Below the pieces are notes generated by a model. The model had not been told where the DNA came from and searched no databases. It worked only from the letters and a program-made list of their open reading frames with translations. A stretch of DNA of 64,000 bases, taken from assembly GCA_028687995.1 (NCBI GenBank), contig JAQTZA010000001.1, positions 555,123-619,122 of the forward strand, in the 5' to 3' direction. The position numbers and the translations under genes were made by a program. This document shows positions 44,536-52,740 of the stretch, piece after piece; within the stretch, counting starts at the first letter, position 1; every line of letters starts with the position of its first letter. This DNA is from Bacteroidales bacterium. GTDB taxonomy: Bacteria; Bacteroidota; Bacteroidia; Bacteroidales; UBA7332.

Positions 44536-44712
44536 CCGTCCCTTCGGATTTACCGTAAGATAGCGGTGTTCGTTCGCGAGATTTGCAATCTCGCTTTTTA
44601 ATTATTATCTGGAACTCTGTTCCGACAACAAATACATTTTCCGTCTCCTTGATTATTATCACGAAACAACGTTCAGCGGAGCTAAATGCGGTCAGACAAC
44701 AGTGATTAAAGT
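44534..44712 (-). mobile_element. TIR element, copy D (divergent, right end lost)
   Basis: It begins CCCCGTCCCTTCGGATTT and shares the GCGAGATT/AATCTCGC hairpin position and the GGAACTCTGTTCCGACAACA segment with copies B and C. It also shares the AACAACGTTCAGCG segment with copy A. It then fuses to an IS1-end fragment at about 44713. Confidence 0.6.
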
Positions 44713-44760
44713 TAATTACCAACTATTTGAATCGTCATCACCAAATCTGAAACATTACCC
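44713..44760 (-). repeat. IS1-end fragment (short)
   Basis: The plus strand ATTACCAACTATTTGAATCG...AATCTGAAACATTACC matches the outer part of the IS1-like left end at about 24466-24505, with one change in the end motif. It lies directly downstream of the 138-aa gene. Confidence 0.6.
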
Positions 44761-44773
44761 TTCATCTTTTACC

Positions 44774-45190
44774 TTACATAAAAAGGTCACGAAAGAATGA
44801 CTGAACTGTCTCATTCATTGAAAAAGCTCCTATTATCATAATTAACAACCCAGTTAATAATGCCCCAAATGCAATATTAAATCTGAGTTTCTTCGATTCT
44901 GGCTTGGATAAATAATCATAGTATTTAATCATTTTTTTGTGCTTTGGTTTTATAATTTCATTTATCATGACTAGTAAAAAAATATAGCCAAGTATGATAA
45001 CCTCATAATATGGAATCTTTCCTCCATAAACAAAACAAGCCATAAAAAATAAGCCACTAAATATATTTATAGATATTATCTCCATAATACCACAAGCACT
45101 CCAAGGCGGGTCATTTTTTTTATTCAAATCTTTAGCCACCCAGTAAGCCGAAAAAAATATTTTCCAATACAAATTTCTAATTCTTTTCAT
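44774..45190 (-). CDS. Small multi-spanning membrane protein, unknown function
   Basis: 138 aa with three or four hydrophobic segments (IISINIFSGLFFMACFVYGG, YEVIILGYIFLLVMINEI, NIAFGALLTGLLIMIIGAF) and a basic cytoplasmic-like linker (KPKHKKMIKYYDYL). It is unrecognised. It lies 36 bp after the TonB-receptor gene and just before an IS1-end repeat, so it may be another stranded immunity gene of the patch or simply a membrane gene co-transcribed with the receptor. Confidence 0.55.
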   Translation of the reverse strand: MKRIRNLYWKIFFSAYWVAKDLNKKNDPPWSACGIMEIISINIFSGLFFMACFVYGGKIPYYEVIILGYIFLLVMINEIIKPKHKKMIKYYDYLSKPESKKLRFNIAFGALLTGLLIMIIGAFSMNETVQSFFRDLFM

Positions 45191-45226
45191 CTTTTATTAA
45201 GGGTTATTATAAACTTCATACCCTTT

Positions 45227-47845
45227 CTAAAAAGAAATTTCGAGGAATAGCATTGGCGTAAAAGGTATTGCCTGAGAGTAAACTGCAAACATATTACTAT
45301 TTGCGGTAGAGCTACTCGCTAAACTATTGAAAATCAAGTTCTTTTCATTCAATAAATTAAGAATTGTAAAACCAACTTGCATCTTTAACTTTTGAGGTGT
45401 AAAATGATAACTGATCGAAGCATCCATCCGTTTATAAGGCTTTCTGCTCTCATTCGGCAAATAACTCAAACCATTATAGGTTGGATATCCCGAGCCATAA
45501 ACATAGCTTCCCGACAATGAGATATGTGAAAACTCGAGCAACAAAGCACCTTTTACTTCGTGACGTTGATCCTGTGGTGCAGGTTGATACTCTTTTTCAT
45601 TAGAGAAATGTTCCAATGTTTTTCCATAAGAGTAAGAAATCCACGCATAATGGCGTAGGTATTGCTGCCTAACCATAAAATCAACCCCATAAGCACGACT
45701 GGTGCCATAAAAAATGGAGTCGATTGGATTTGTATTAATGCCTCTAAATGTACGTTTCCACCGGGAAAGCCCAGACCCACTCTTCCAATATGCCTCAGTG
45801 GACGCAGAAAATCCACCTTGTTGATAGTAAGCACCCAACACTCGGTGAACGGAAGATGTATAGGGAGTTTGTTTACCATTGGCAACTACCCAAATCTGTT
45901 GAAACTCATCCGCTGGCAAATATTCAGGAAGTTGCTCCTTGTGGTTAGGTGGTCGTGTTTCAAATTCCTCAGAATAATACATTTTGGAATTATATTGACG
46001 AAATAAACCCCACGAACCCGCAACACGAAGCGACTGATTCATTTGCCAATCAAGCGACAAACGGGGTTGCAAATCCCAATGAGAATTTTTGAAATGTAAA
46101 TTAGCCCGAATACCTGGATTAAAAGTAAGGTTTGGCAACAACAACACACGATCACTGAAATAGAGATTCATATCTTGCGAAAAAATCTTTATTTGCTGAT
46201 CCTGTGTAGTTGTTCTTATCGTAGGATTGTGTTGCCCTTGCTGTAATGAGGTAGTAGTAAATTGAGTAAAATCAGATTGTGTAGTCACTAATCCGGCACC
46301 AACAGATGGTGCATGCAACTTATTAGCTGTGAATTTATGCTCAAGAGTAAGCTTATATTGTTGCATCATATTATCGAATTTCACGAAACGAGTTAACACT
46401 TGGTTATCGTTACCTTTACTCAATTCTCCATTATCAGCGTCCCAACTAGAAAATGAAAAAATCATCGATGTACTATTGCCATTTTTCCACTGTTTACCGT
46501 ACTGTGCGCTGGCTCCCAATTGCGTATGCAATTGATCTTCGTTTGTATTAATCGAGTTATTAGCTTCGTCATCATCTAAATCTTCATGAGAAGTAACGGA
46601 ATAATCAAACTGATCCTTTCCTCCATACAAACTTACCAAATAACTATCTCCAGCGTCCGTTTTCCCAGAATACTTGACATTGCCATCAAAAAATTTATAA
46701 TTAGGCGTAATATAATACTCTTCAAGCGAAGATGTATTTTGGCTTGTGACTAACTGCGTCAGCGATTGCTGATTATACAAATTGTAGAAAGTCTGTCTAT
46801 ATGCCATCACCAACGAAGAATTCGTTGTAACGGGCAAAGAACCAAATGTATTGAGAGTGAGATTACTAACATTGGCTTTAAATTCAGGTTTATTCAAATT
46901 TCCATCTACTCCTGTAATATCGACAATTCCTCCTACTTTATCCTCATATCGAGCGCCAAATCCTCCTTTAAAGACTTTCACATCTTTCACCATATAAGGA
47001 TTCACCACACTGATATTGTCGTTAAAATTTTTGAGTCCAAAAAGCGTATATCCATCGAGCGACACTTGACTTTGGCCTTCGTAACCGCCCCAAATAGCTA
47101 GATCACGATTTTGCTCACCAGCTGAATATACGCCAGGCAATAAACGTAACAAGCTAAATACAGAACCACCTTCATTACCCGGAATATTTCGTGCCACTAG
47201 ATTATTCACTCGAATGCTACCCGGCAATTCAAATTGATGAATCGACTTATCAATCAACGATGAGACGACCACTTCGCGTATCAGAAAATTAGAAGATATA
47301 AGGAAAAACTTGTGCGAAGTACCACTCGCTACTAACGTATCTTGGATGTAATATCCCAGATGTCGAAGAGTGAGATGAAAAACAGAATCGGTTTTGGAAC
47401 TATAGTTGAAACGACCCTTCTCGTCGCAGCCAATCCAAGTTTTATTGATTTGCACAAAACTATAAGGTAAGCCTTCTCCTGTTTGTTTATCGAAAATGGA
47501 TCCTGAGAGTTGCCACTCTTTTCTAGTCGTTTGAACTTCAACAACAATCTGCTTAGGTGCGATATATGGGTAAATCACAAAAACACCTTGATTCTGGATA
47601 TAAGTATAAGAAATTGGACGTAACAGAAAATCGAGTGCTTGTTGCGGAGACGAAAATTGTTGATGAACTGTAATTTTGAATTGCGACAACTCTTTATCAT
47701 CGAACGAAAAGCGAAGATTATAGTTATTCCGCATCTCAATCAAAATCTGATTCAGAGGTTTTGCATTCGCCGATAATTTAATTACCTGAGCAGAAAGTGA
47801 AAACGAAAGCAATAGAAAACAAAGAGTAAGAAGCTTTTTCGCCAA
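45227..47845 (-). CDS. TonB-dependent outer-membrane receptor with N-terminal STN domain (FecA-like)
   Basis: 872 aa with a TTG start ahead of a signal peptide (KKLLTLCFLLLSFSLSA). Order: STN/secretin-TonB short domain (LNQILIEMRNNYNLRFSFDD, about 28-95); carboxypeptidase-like beta-sandwich (LSGSIFDKQTGEGLPYSFVQ, about 110-200); plug domain (GGSVFSLLRLLPGVYS, YEGQSQVSLDGYTLFG, VKDVKVFKGGFGARYEDKVGG); then a 22-strand-type barrel to the C-terminal Phe. The STN domain plus the upstream sigma/FecR pair marks it as a transducer that reports substrate binding. No SusD partner is nearby, so iron chelates or another small ligand are as likely as glycans. Confidence 0.9.
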   Translation of the reverse strand: MAKKLLTLCFLLLSFSLSAQVIKLSANAKPLNQILIEMRNNYNLRFSFDDKELSQFKITVHQQFSSPQQALDFLLRPISYTYIQNQGVFVIYPYIAPKQIVVEVQTTRKEWQLSGSIFDKQTGEGLPYSFVQINKTWIGCDEKGRFNYSSKTDSVFHLTLRHLGYYIQDTLVASGTSHKFFLISSNFLIREVVVSSLIDKSIHQFELPGSIRVNNLVARNIPGNEGGSVFSLLRLLPGVYSAGEQNRDLAIWGGYEGQSQVSLDGYTLFGLKNFNDNISVVNPYMVKDVKVFKGGFGARYEDKVGGIVDITGVDGNLNKPEFKANVSNLTLNTFGSLPVTTNSSLVMAYRQTFYNLYNQQSLTQLVTSQNTSSLEEYYITPNYKFFDGNVKYSGKTDAGDSYLVSLYGGKDQFDYSVTSHEDLDDDEANNSINTNEDQLHTQLGASAQYGKQWKNGNSTSMIFSFSSWDADNGELSKGNDNQVLTRFVKFDNMMQQYKLTLEHKFTANKLHAPSVGAGLVTTQSDFTQFTTTSLQQGQHNPTIRTTTQDQQIKIFSQDMNLYFSDRVLLLPNLTFNPGIRANLHFKNSHWDLQPRLSLDWQMNQSLRVAGSWGLFRQYNSKMYYSEEFETRPPNHKEQLPEYLPADEFQQIWVVANGKQTPYTSSVHRVLGAYYQQGGFSASTEAYWKSGSGLSRWKRTFRGINTNPIDSIFYGTSRAYGVDFMVRQQYLRHYAWISYSYGKTLEHFSNEKEYQPAPQDQRHEVKGALLLEFSHISLSGSYVYGSGYPTYNGLSYLPNESRKPYKRMDASISYHFTPQKLKMQVGFTILNLLNEKNLIFNSLASSSTANSNMFAVYSQAIPFTPMLFLEISF

Positions 47846-47848
47846 CGA

Positions 47849-48694
47849 TTATTTTGAAATTAGGTATTGGTTTTCATTAACCGCCGTAAAATTAATCCCA
47901 AACGGCAAACAAACCAAATTTAATACCTGTTCAATTGGCATATTCTTAGAAAAATTACCAGTATATTGATCATCAAAATTCCCTTTGCATTCAATTTTTA
48001 CACCATACTGTCTCGAAATCTCTTCCAATACTTTCGATAGTTGCACCGATGTAAAATAAAATTCACTTCTACTCCAAGCAATAGATTGTTCTGGTTCCAC
48101 TTGTTGCTGTACAATCTCTCCTTTTCTATCCACCACCGCTTTTTGGCGAGGAGTCAATACGGTTAAATTGATTCCTAAACGAGGTTCTACCTTTACTTTT
48201 CCCGTCAGACAGGTAACTTCATAACCATCTGCACGAGCATAAATATTAAATGTGGTACCCAATACGCTTGTTACTGCTGCATTTGATTTCACAGCAAATC
48301 GTTTCCCTTTCTTCACTTTGAAAAACGCCTCACCTGTCAAATTGACTTCACGTTGCACATACCACCAAAGAGGTTTGTACGACACTTTTGTCTCTGCATT
48401 CATCAACACTACAGATCCATCAGGCAATTCCACTTGCATGTGCGATGCAATGGGCGAAACAACAGTTTTGCTATACATCCACGAAAACGAAATCATCAAC
48501 ATCAAAAGCACAGCAGCTGCTATGCCACTATACATAAATCGTAATGTTAATTTGCGGGGCTTCACCTCTGGAGTAGATATCGATGCAAATTTCTCTGCCC
48601 AAATCTCCTCCTTGCTTTTGTTCCACTTCATTTTGAGTCTGATTGACTCGGGATCAAGTGAATTAGGTGTATTATGTTTATTATTTTGTAGCAT
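47849..48694 (-). CDS. FecR-family anti-sigma factor
   Basis: 281 aa from the ATG at 48694, overlapping the sigma gene's end by 14 bp. It has a cytoplasmic N-terminal part (SKEEIWAEKFASI), one membrane helix (MYSGIAAAVLLMLMISFSWMY), then a periplasmic FecR domain (VELPDGSVVLMNAETKVSY, REVNLTGEAFFKVKKGKRFAVKS, VLGTTFNIYA). A C-terminal STN-like segment ends NFTAVNENQYLISK. It relays the receptor's signal to the sigma factor. It lies 3 bp from the receptor gene. Confidence 0.94.
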   Translation of the reverse strand: MLQNNKHNTPNSLDPESIRLKMKWNKSKEEIWAEKFASISTPEVKPRKLTLRFMYSGIAAAVLLMLMISFSWMYSKTVVSPIASHMQVELPDGSVVLMNAETKVSYKPLWWYVQREVNLTGEAFFKVKKGKRFAVKSNAAVTSVLGTTFNIYARADGYEVTCLTGKVKVEPRLGINLTVLTPRQKAVVDRKGEIVQQQVEPEQSIAWSRSEFYFTSVQLSKVLEEISRQYGVKIECKGNFDDQYTGNFSKNMPIEQVLNLVCLPFGINFTAVNENQYLISK

Positions 48695-49178
48695 AAAGGG
48701 CAAGTTTATCTCTTAAAAACGAGAGTGCATTAGTCATTCTTTTCTCCACAGCTTTTACACTGATTCCTAATCGTTCGGCAATTTCCGAATATTTCAGTTC
48801 TTCCACTCGGCTCATCAAGAAGGCAACTCGATATCCTTCAGCCATCTCACTGAGAGCGCGGTTGTAGGTTTCGCTCAATTCTGCATATTCAAGCTCTTGA
48901 TGCGAGCCAGCTTCTGTTTCATCTATCACAAGCGATTGCGTATAATTCATCTCCGTGACTTTACGGCGGTAATGACTGATAAACAAATCATTTGCAATCT
49001 TATACAAAAGTGCTTTCTCCTTGTTTTTCTCAGGCATCAATTGCTTTTCCCATATCCGAAGAAAAACCTCCTGTGCAATGTCACTCGACAATTCGTCATC
49101 TCCACATCGATAGAAGAGAAAACCACGCACGGAATCGAAATATGTATCAAATAATACTTTAAACTCTTGCTGCACCAA
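48681..49178 (-). CDS. ECF sigma-70 factor (FecI-like, Bacteroidales type)
   Basis: 165 aa. Region 2 includes FDTYFDSVRGFLFYRCGDDELSSDIAQEVFLRIWE and region 4 the helix-turn-helix KYSEIAERLGISVKAVEKRMTNALSFLRDKL. The reading frame begins with TTG/GTG codons rather than ATG, so the exact start is uncertain. The family directs RNA polymerase to promoters of its own operon and targets when released by FecR. It is the first gene of a sigma-FecR-receptor operon on the minus strand. Confidence 0.92.
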   Translation of the reverse strand: MVQQEFKVLFDTYFDSVRGFLFYRCGDDELSSDIAQEVFLRIWEKQLMPEKNKEKALLYKIANDLFISHYRRKVTEMNYTQSLVIDETEAGSHQELEYAELSETYNRALSEMAEGYRVAFLMSRVEELKYSEIAERLGISVKAVEKRMTNALSFLRDKLALYATK

Positions 49179-49323
49179 TTGATCGATCGTTTTGTAATAA
49201 TATGAATACGATTACACCCTTATACCGTAATGAAGGATTATTCCCCTACTTTTTTCTGCATATTTAGATGTTAAACTTCTCTTTTGCATCATGTTAATGC
49301 ACTAAACGGTAAGATTACCGATG

Positions 49324-49396
49324 AGCCAATAGCCGGACTCGAACCGGCGACCTACGCGTTACGAATGCGTCGCTCTACCAACTGAGCTATATCGGC
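49324..49396 (-). tRNA. tRNA-Thr (anticodon CGT)
   Basis: It folds as a full cloverleaf: acceptor GCCGATA/TATTGGC (one G-U pair), D-stem GCTC/GAGC, anticodon loop TTCGTAA giving CGT, and T-arm GCCGG-TTCGAGT-CCGGC. There is a single A-C mismatch at the anticodon stem base pair next to the loop. CCA is not encoded. A -7 box TATATTTG lies at 49417-49424. Confidence 0.93.
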
Positions 49397-49416
49397 AAAT
49401 GATAAATGTCAGATAG

Positions 49417-49424
49417 CAAATATA
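49417..49424 (-). promoter_or_regulatory. -7 box of the tRNA-Thr gene
   Basis: The minus strand TATATTTG is an exact TAnnTTTG match 20 bp upstream of the tRNA 5' end. No clear -33 TTG at standard spacing. Confidence 0.55.
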
Positions 49425-49828
49425 GAAATAATTTTAGGATAAATGTAAATCAATATTTTTCTTCAATCAAAAAAAGCAATAAATAATCATTAATCACTTA
49501 TTTATAATCTGACAAAACTATATATCTTTGTGAGGCAACTATAAATAAAAACTGCGACATCAATACAAAACAATTAATTATCAACTATCTATGAAATATA
49601 ATTCATAATCAATTTAACATTGATAATAAAAATCTTGAATATGCACAATCATTTAAAAAACAAGACGCCTATAAAACAATAAAACCAGATGACATTCAGT
49701 CAACAAAAATTCTTATTAATGATAATTAAATAACAAAAAGCATTTGTCATGATCTTTCGACTAAATTGAATTAATCAGAATGAAATACTTTAGTTCAATA
49801 AATAGATTCAATTTCCAGCTGGGGCAAT
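49425..49828 (+). other. Gap with an orphan promoter box and a small gene remnant
   Basis: No full gene. At 49523-49530 the plus strand has an exact -7 box TATCTTTG with no gene start nearby. Downstream, a 44-codon frame without a start codon (49595-49729) reads like real protein (NLEYAQSFKKQDAYKTIKPD). It may be the stump of a lost small gene, or chance. Confidence 0.35.
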
Positions 49829-49836
49829 TAGTTTTG
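49829..49836 (+). promoter_or_regulatory. -7 box of the lipoprotein gene
   Basis: TAGTTTTG matches TAnnTTTG exactly and lies 36 bp upstream of the ATG at 49872. No -33 TTG is evident. Confidence 0.45.
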
Positions 49837-49871
49837 GAATTTTAAAAATGGAATAGATAAAAAAACACAAC

Positions 49872-50642
49872 ATGAAAACAATGAAATTACTGACTTTTAT
49901 TTTGATAAGTTTATGCCTATCATCATGCGATAAAAAGACTGAAAAACCCGTAAACAATAAACCGCTTACGGAAGAGGAGCAAAAAAATAAACTTGCAAAT
50001 CTTGATTTAAACTTCAGCCAACCAGTTTTGATTGATAGTTCTGAATATGTGATGTATCCTTTAGTTTTGGAAAACAACGATGAAGAAAATTCGGGATTTA
50101 GCAGCAGTAGTAGAGGAGCTACAGCTTATTGGAATATTATCTTTTATAATACACAGAATGGAGAATATCATCTCCTATCCGATTCTCTAAAAATGGTAAT
50201 AAATGACTACAGTCCAACATACAATGAAGATAACAGTTCTTACTCCTCCTCTTATTCTAGCGACTATATTAATACAAAGTGTAATCAGGTTGATGATTTA
50301 CTCTATTATACAATCACAATAACAGACTTCAATCACGATGGAAAGCTGAATTCATCAGATCCAAATTATTTGTTTATTTCTGACAAGTCAGGGCGACATT
50401 TCAAACAAATTTCACCTATCAACTTAAATGTTGAAAATTGGCGCACAATAAGAGGAACAAACAAAATACTAATACAATTAAGGGCAGATAGTAACAACAA
50501 CAAAAAATTTGATTCTGAAGATACAATCATCCCAATGGTATATGATCTTAATAAAGATGATGCGTCCAAAGAAATTTTTAATAAAAACTTCAAGCTTCAT
50601 TTAAAAAAGTTGCTATACAAACATTGGCTCCGTAAGGAATAA
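49872..50642 (+). CDS. Putative lipoprotein of unknown function with Asp-rich loops
   Basis: 256 aa. The signal peptide ends in a lipobox (LISLCLSSC, Cys at about 19), so it is a lipidated envelope protein. The mature part has a Ser-rich stretch (NSGFSSSSRGATAYW, SSYSSSYSSDY) and two EF-hand-like Asp loops, DFNHDGKLNSSD and DSNNNKKFDSED, likely to bind calcium. No family is recognised. It is convergent with gldB (3 bp between the stop codons), so it is not part of that operon. Confidence 0.75.
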   Translation: MKTMKLLTFILISLCLSSCDKKTEKPVNNKPLTEEEQKNKLANLDLNFSQPVLIDSSEYVMYPLVLENNDEENSGFSSSSRGATAYWNIIFYNTQNGEYHLLSDSLKMVINDYSPTYNEDNSSYSSSYSSDYINTKCNQVDDLLYYTITITDFNHDGKLNSSDPNYLFISDKSGRHFKQISPINLNVENWRTIRGTNKILIQLRADSNNNKKFDSEDTIIPMVYDLNKDDASKEIFNKNFKLHLKKLLYKHWLRKE

Positions 50643-50645
50643 CAT

Positions 50646-51623
50646 TTACGGTCTATAACCCGAATCGCTCAATACAACTTTGGCGTCGAAATGTTGCAAC
50701 AGAGAAGAAACGGCAATTCCTTTTTTCTTCAAGTAAGATTTAACGATCTTATAACCAAGGTATTGCCCAATGCGAGAAGGAGATTCTTGCCCAAAATAAG
50801 AGGTGAACGGACCCGATTCCATATATTTGGTAATAGTCAGAGGGTCGGTTGTGTAGAGTTGCTCATTTTCAACCATATAGAGCCAGATATTTTTTTCGTG
50901 ATCATTCAACCACTTCACCTGCGATTCATCCACACCTAATATTTGAGATGGGGAAAGTTCTGACAATAGGTTTTCGATAGCCGCTTGTTGCACGCCGCTA
51001 TAAATCATTCGATCGAGCAATACTTCACTATTTTCAATCGGAAAACGTGCCTCTAAAAAAGCTTTTAGTGCATCCACAGGAAGTCGATTCGTCTCCATTT
51101 CCGTTAATTGATAATCGTAGAAATAGGATTTATACAAAGGATAATCGCTCCCCATATATTTATCGCCAGAAATTGAAACCAACCAACCAGAAGTGACCAC
51201 CGACTGACTAAGTCCAGACAAATGCAATCTGAAAAGAGGAATAGAATCCTTCGGGAATAAAACTTTATAATTCGTCATGGCTTCGCTCAGCGTTGTTTCA
51301 ATCCAAGTTACTTCGGCAAACTTTGTCTGTTCATCTTTATACAATTTCATCAAGGTACTATCTTTAAAGAAAGTACGCAAAACGTTAAATTGATTTTCTT
51401 CACCCATATTTTGCAATCGCAAAACTCCGCCAATATAAATAGGTAAGAAGTTAGAATATTTTGTTTGAAATTGGAGTTCCGACAAACTGTCTGGTGAAAA
51501 TGATAAGAGTTGATATAATTCTGTATCAAATCGATCAATTTTCACAACTACAACATCCTGTTTTTTACAGGAAATAAAAAACAAGACTATTAAAATAAAA
51601 AACGTGATATTTAGAATCTTCAT
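50646..51623 (-). CDS. gldB: Gliding-motility lipoprotein GldB
   Basis: 325 aa from the ATG at 51623. The lipobox LFFISC with Cys near residue 16 is followed by KK and a soluble domain starting IDRFDTELYQL, which is the GldB start. It also has LPIYIGGVLRL, SGLSQSVVTSGWLVSISGDKYMGSDYPLY and GPFTSYFGQESPSRIGQYLGYKIVKSY. GldB is a predicted lipoprotein needed for gliding in flavobacteria. It is widely kept in non-gliding Bacteroidota, where its role is unclear. It follows purN by 6 bp. Confidence 0.88.
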   Translation of the reverse strand: MKILNITFFILIVLFFISCKKQDVVVVKIDRFDTELYQLLSFSPDSLSELQFQTKYSNFLPIYIGGVLRLQNMGEENQFNVLRTFFKDSTLMKLYKDEQTKFAEVTWIETTLSEAMTNYKVLFPKDSIPLFRLHLSGLSQSVVTSGWLVSISGDKYMGSDYPLYKSYFYDYQLTEMETNRLPVDALKAFLEARFPIENSEVLLDRMIYSGVQQAAIENLLSELSPSQILGVDESQVKWLNDHEKNIWLYMVENEQLYTTDPLTITKYMESGPFTSYFGQESPSRIGQYLGYKIVKSYLKKKGIAVSSLLQHFDAKVVLSDSGYRP

Positions 51624-51629
51624 GACCAA

Positions 51630-52196
51630 TTATTTTCTCAACACTTGTTCAATCACCTCCGGAAAATACAAATACTCCAACGCATGAACCTTGGTAGCCA
51701 CATCGTTGGCACTATCAGTAGGCAACACCTCACACTTGGCTTGAAAAATGGTGGTACCTTCGTCGTAATGCTCATTCACATAATGGATGGTAATCCCTGA
51801 TTCTGTCTCGCCAGCATCCACTACGGCTTGATGCACACGCTCTCCATACATTCCCTTTCCTCCAAATTTCGGCAGCAAAGCAGGATGTATATTTATAATT
51901 CGCCCTTCAAAAGATTCGATAATCGATTGTGGTATTTTAAGCAAATAACCAGCCAATACAATCCACTGAATGCCCATTTCTAGTAAAGTTGTTGCAACCA
52001 ATGTCCCTTCATTCATCTCAGCTTTGCTAATGACAAGTGTTGGTATATTCAATCGTTTTGCACGTTCCAAAACAATTGCATTGGGGTTGTTCGTCACAAT
52101 CACAGAAACCGTCAAAAGTCCTTTATGTTCGAAGTATTTGACGATATTTTCGGCATTACTACCTGAGCCGGATGCAAAAATGGCAATTTTAATCAT
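51630..52196 (-). CDS. purN: Phosphoribosylglycinamide formyltransferase
   Basis: 188 aa. N-terminal FASGSGSNAENIVKYF binds the phosphoribosyl group. The catalytic Asn and His are in INIHPALLPKFGGKGMYGERVH and the catalytic Asp in VNEHYDEGTTIFQ. It transfers the formyl group of 10-formyl-THF to GAR in purine synthesis. It is co-directional with gldB and divergent from acpP. Confidence 0.95.
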   Translation of the reverse strand: MIKIAIFASGSGSNAENIVKYFEHKGLLTVSVIVTNNPNAIVLERAKRLNIPTLVISKAEMNEGTLVATTLLEMGIQWIVLAGYLLKIPQSIIESFEGRIINIHPALLPKFGGKGMYGERVHQAVVDAGETESGITIHYVNEHYDEGTTIFQAKCEVLPTDSANDVATKVHALEYLYFPEVIEQVLRK

Positions 52197-52400
52197 AGTT
52201 ATACTTTAAAATAATATAGAATAATTCAAAATGGAGAAGATATTTACTGTTTTGAAATCTAACACAAACAACTATATCACAGCAATTTAATTTGAATTCG
52301 TCTCAGAAAAACAAATAACAATATTATAAAAACCTGACCAAAATTTGTTGCACAGAAAAATACAGATTGTGCAGAAATCAGCAAATTATATGGCATTTTA

Positions 52401-52432
52401 TTGTGCAGTTCGAATAATTTTCCGTTACTTTG
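52401..52432 (+). promoter_or_regulatory. Promoter of the acpP-fabF-rnc operon
   Basis: TTG at 52401-52403 and, 21 bp on, TTACTTTG (52425-52432; one mismatch to TAnnTTTG), 51 bp upstream of the acpP ATG. The rest of the 287-bp divergent gap to purN shows no gene. Confidence 0.55.
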
Positions 52433-52483
52433 CACTGCAAAATTAAGAAACTATATTTATTAATTCACTAAAAACTGTACGTT

Positions 52484-52720
52484 ATGTCTGAAATTGCGTC
52501 AAAAGTAAAGGCGATTATCGTTGACAAATTAGGAGTAGAAGAATCAGAAGTAACTCCCGGAGCAAGCTTCACCAATGACCTTGGTGCTGACTCTCTTGAC
52601 ACTGTAGAGTTAATTATGGAATTCGAAAAAGAATTTGGAATTTCAATTCCTGACGATCAAGCAGAAAAAATCGGAACTGTTGGAGATGCTATCTCTCACA
52701 TCGAAGCTGCGTCAAAATAA
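52484..52720 (+). CDS. acpP: Acyl carrier protein
   Basis: 78 aa, acidic and helical. The phosphopantetheine attachment site is Ser37 in [13 protein letters not shown]. It carries growing acyl chains in type II fatty acid synthesis. It is followed after 20 bp by fabF. Confidence 0.98.
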   Translation: MSEIASKVKAIIVDKLGVEESEVTPGASFTNDLGADSLDTVELIMEFEKEFGISIPDDQAEKIGTVGDAISHIEAASK

Positions 52721-52740
52721 TTGATATCATTTAATTATTT

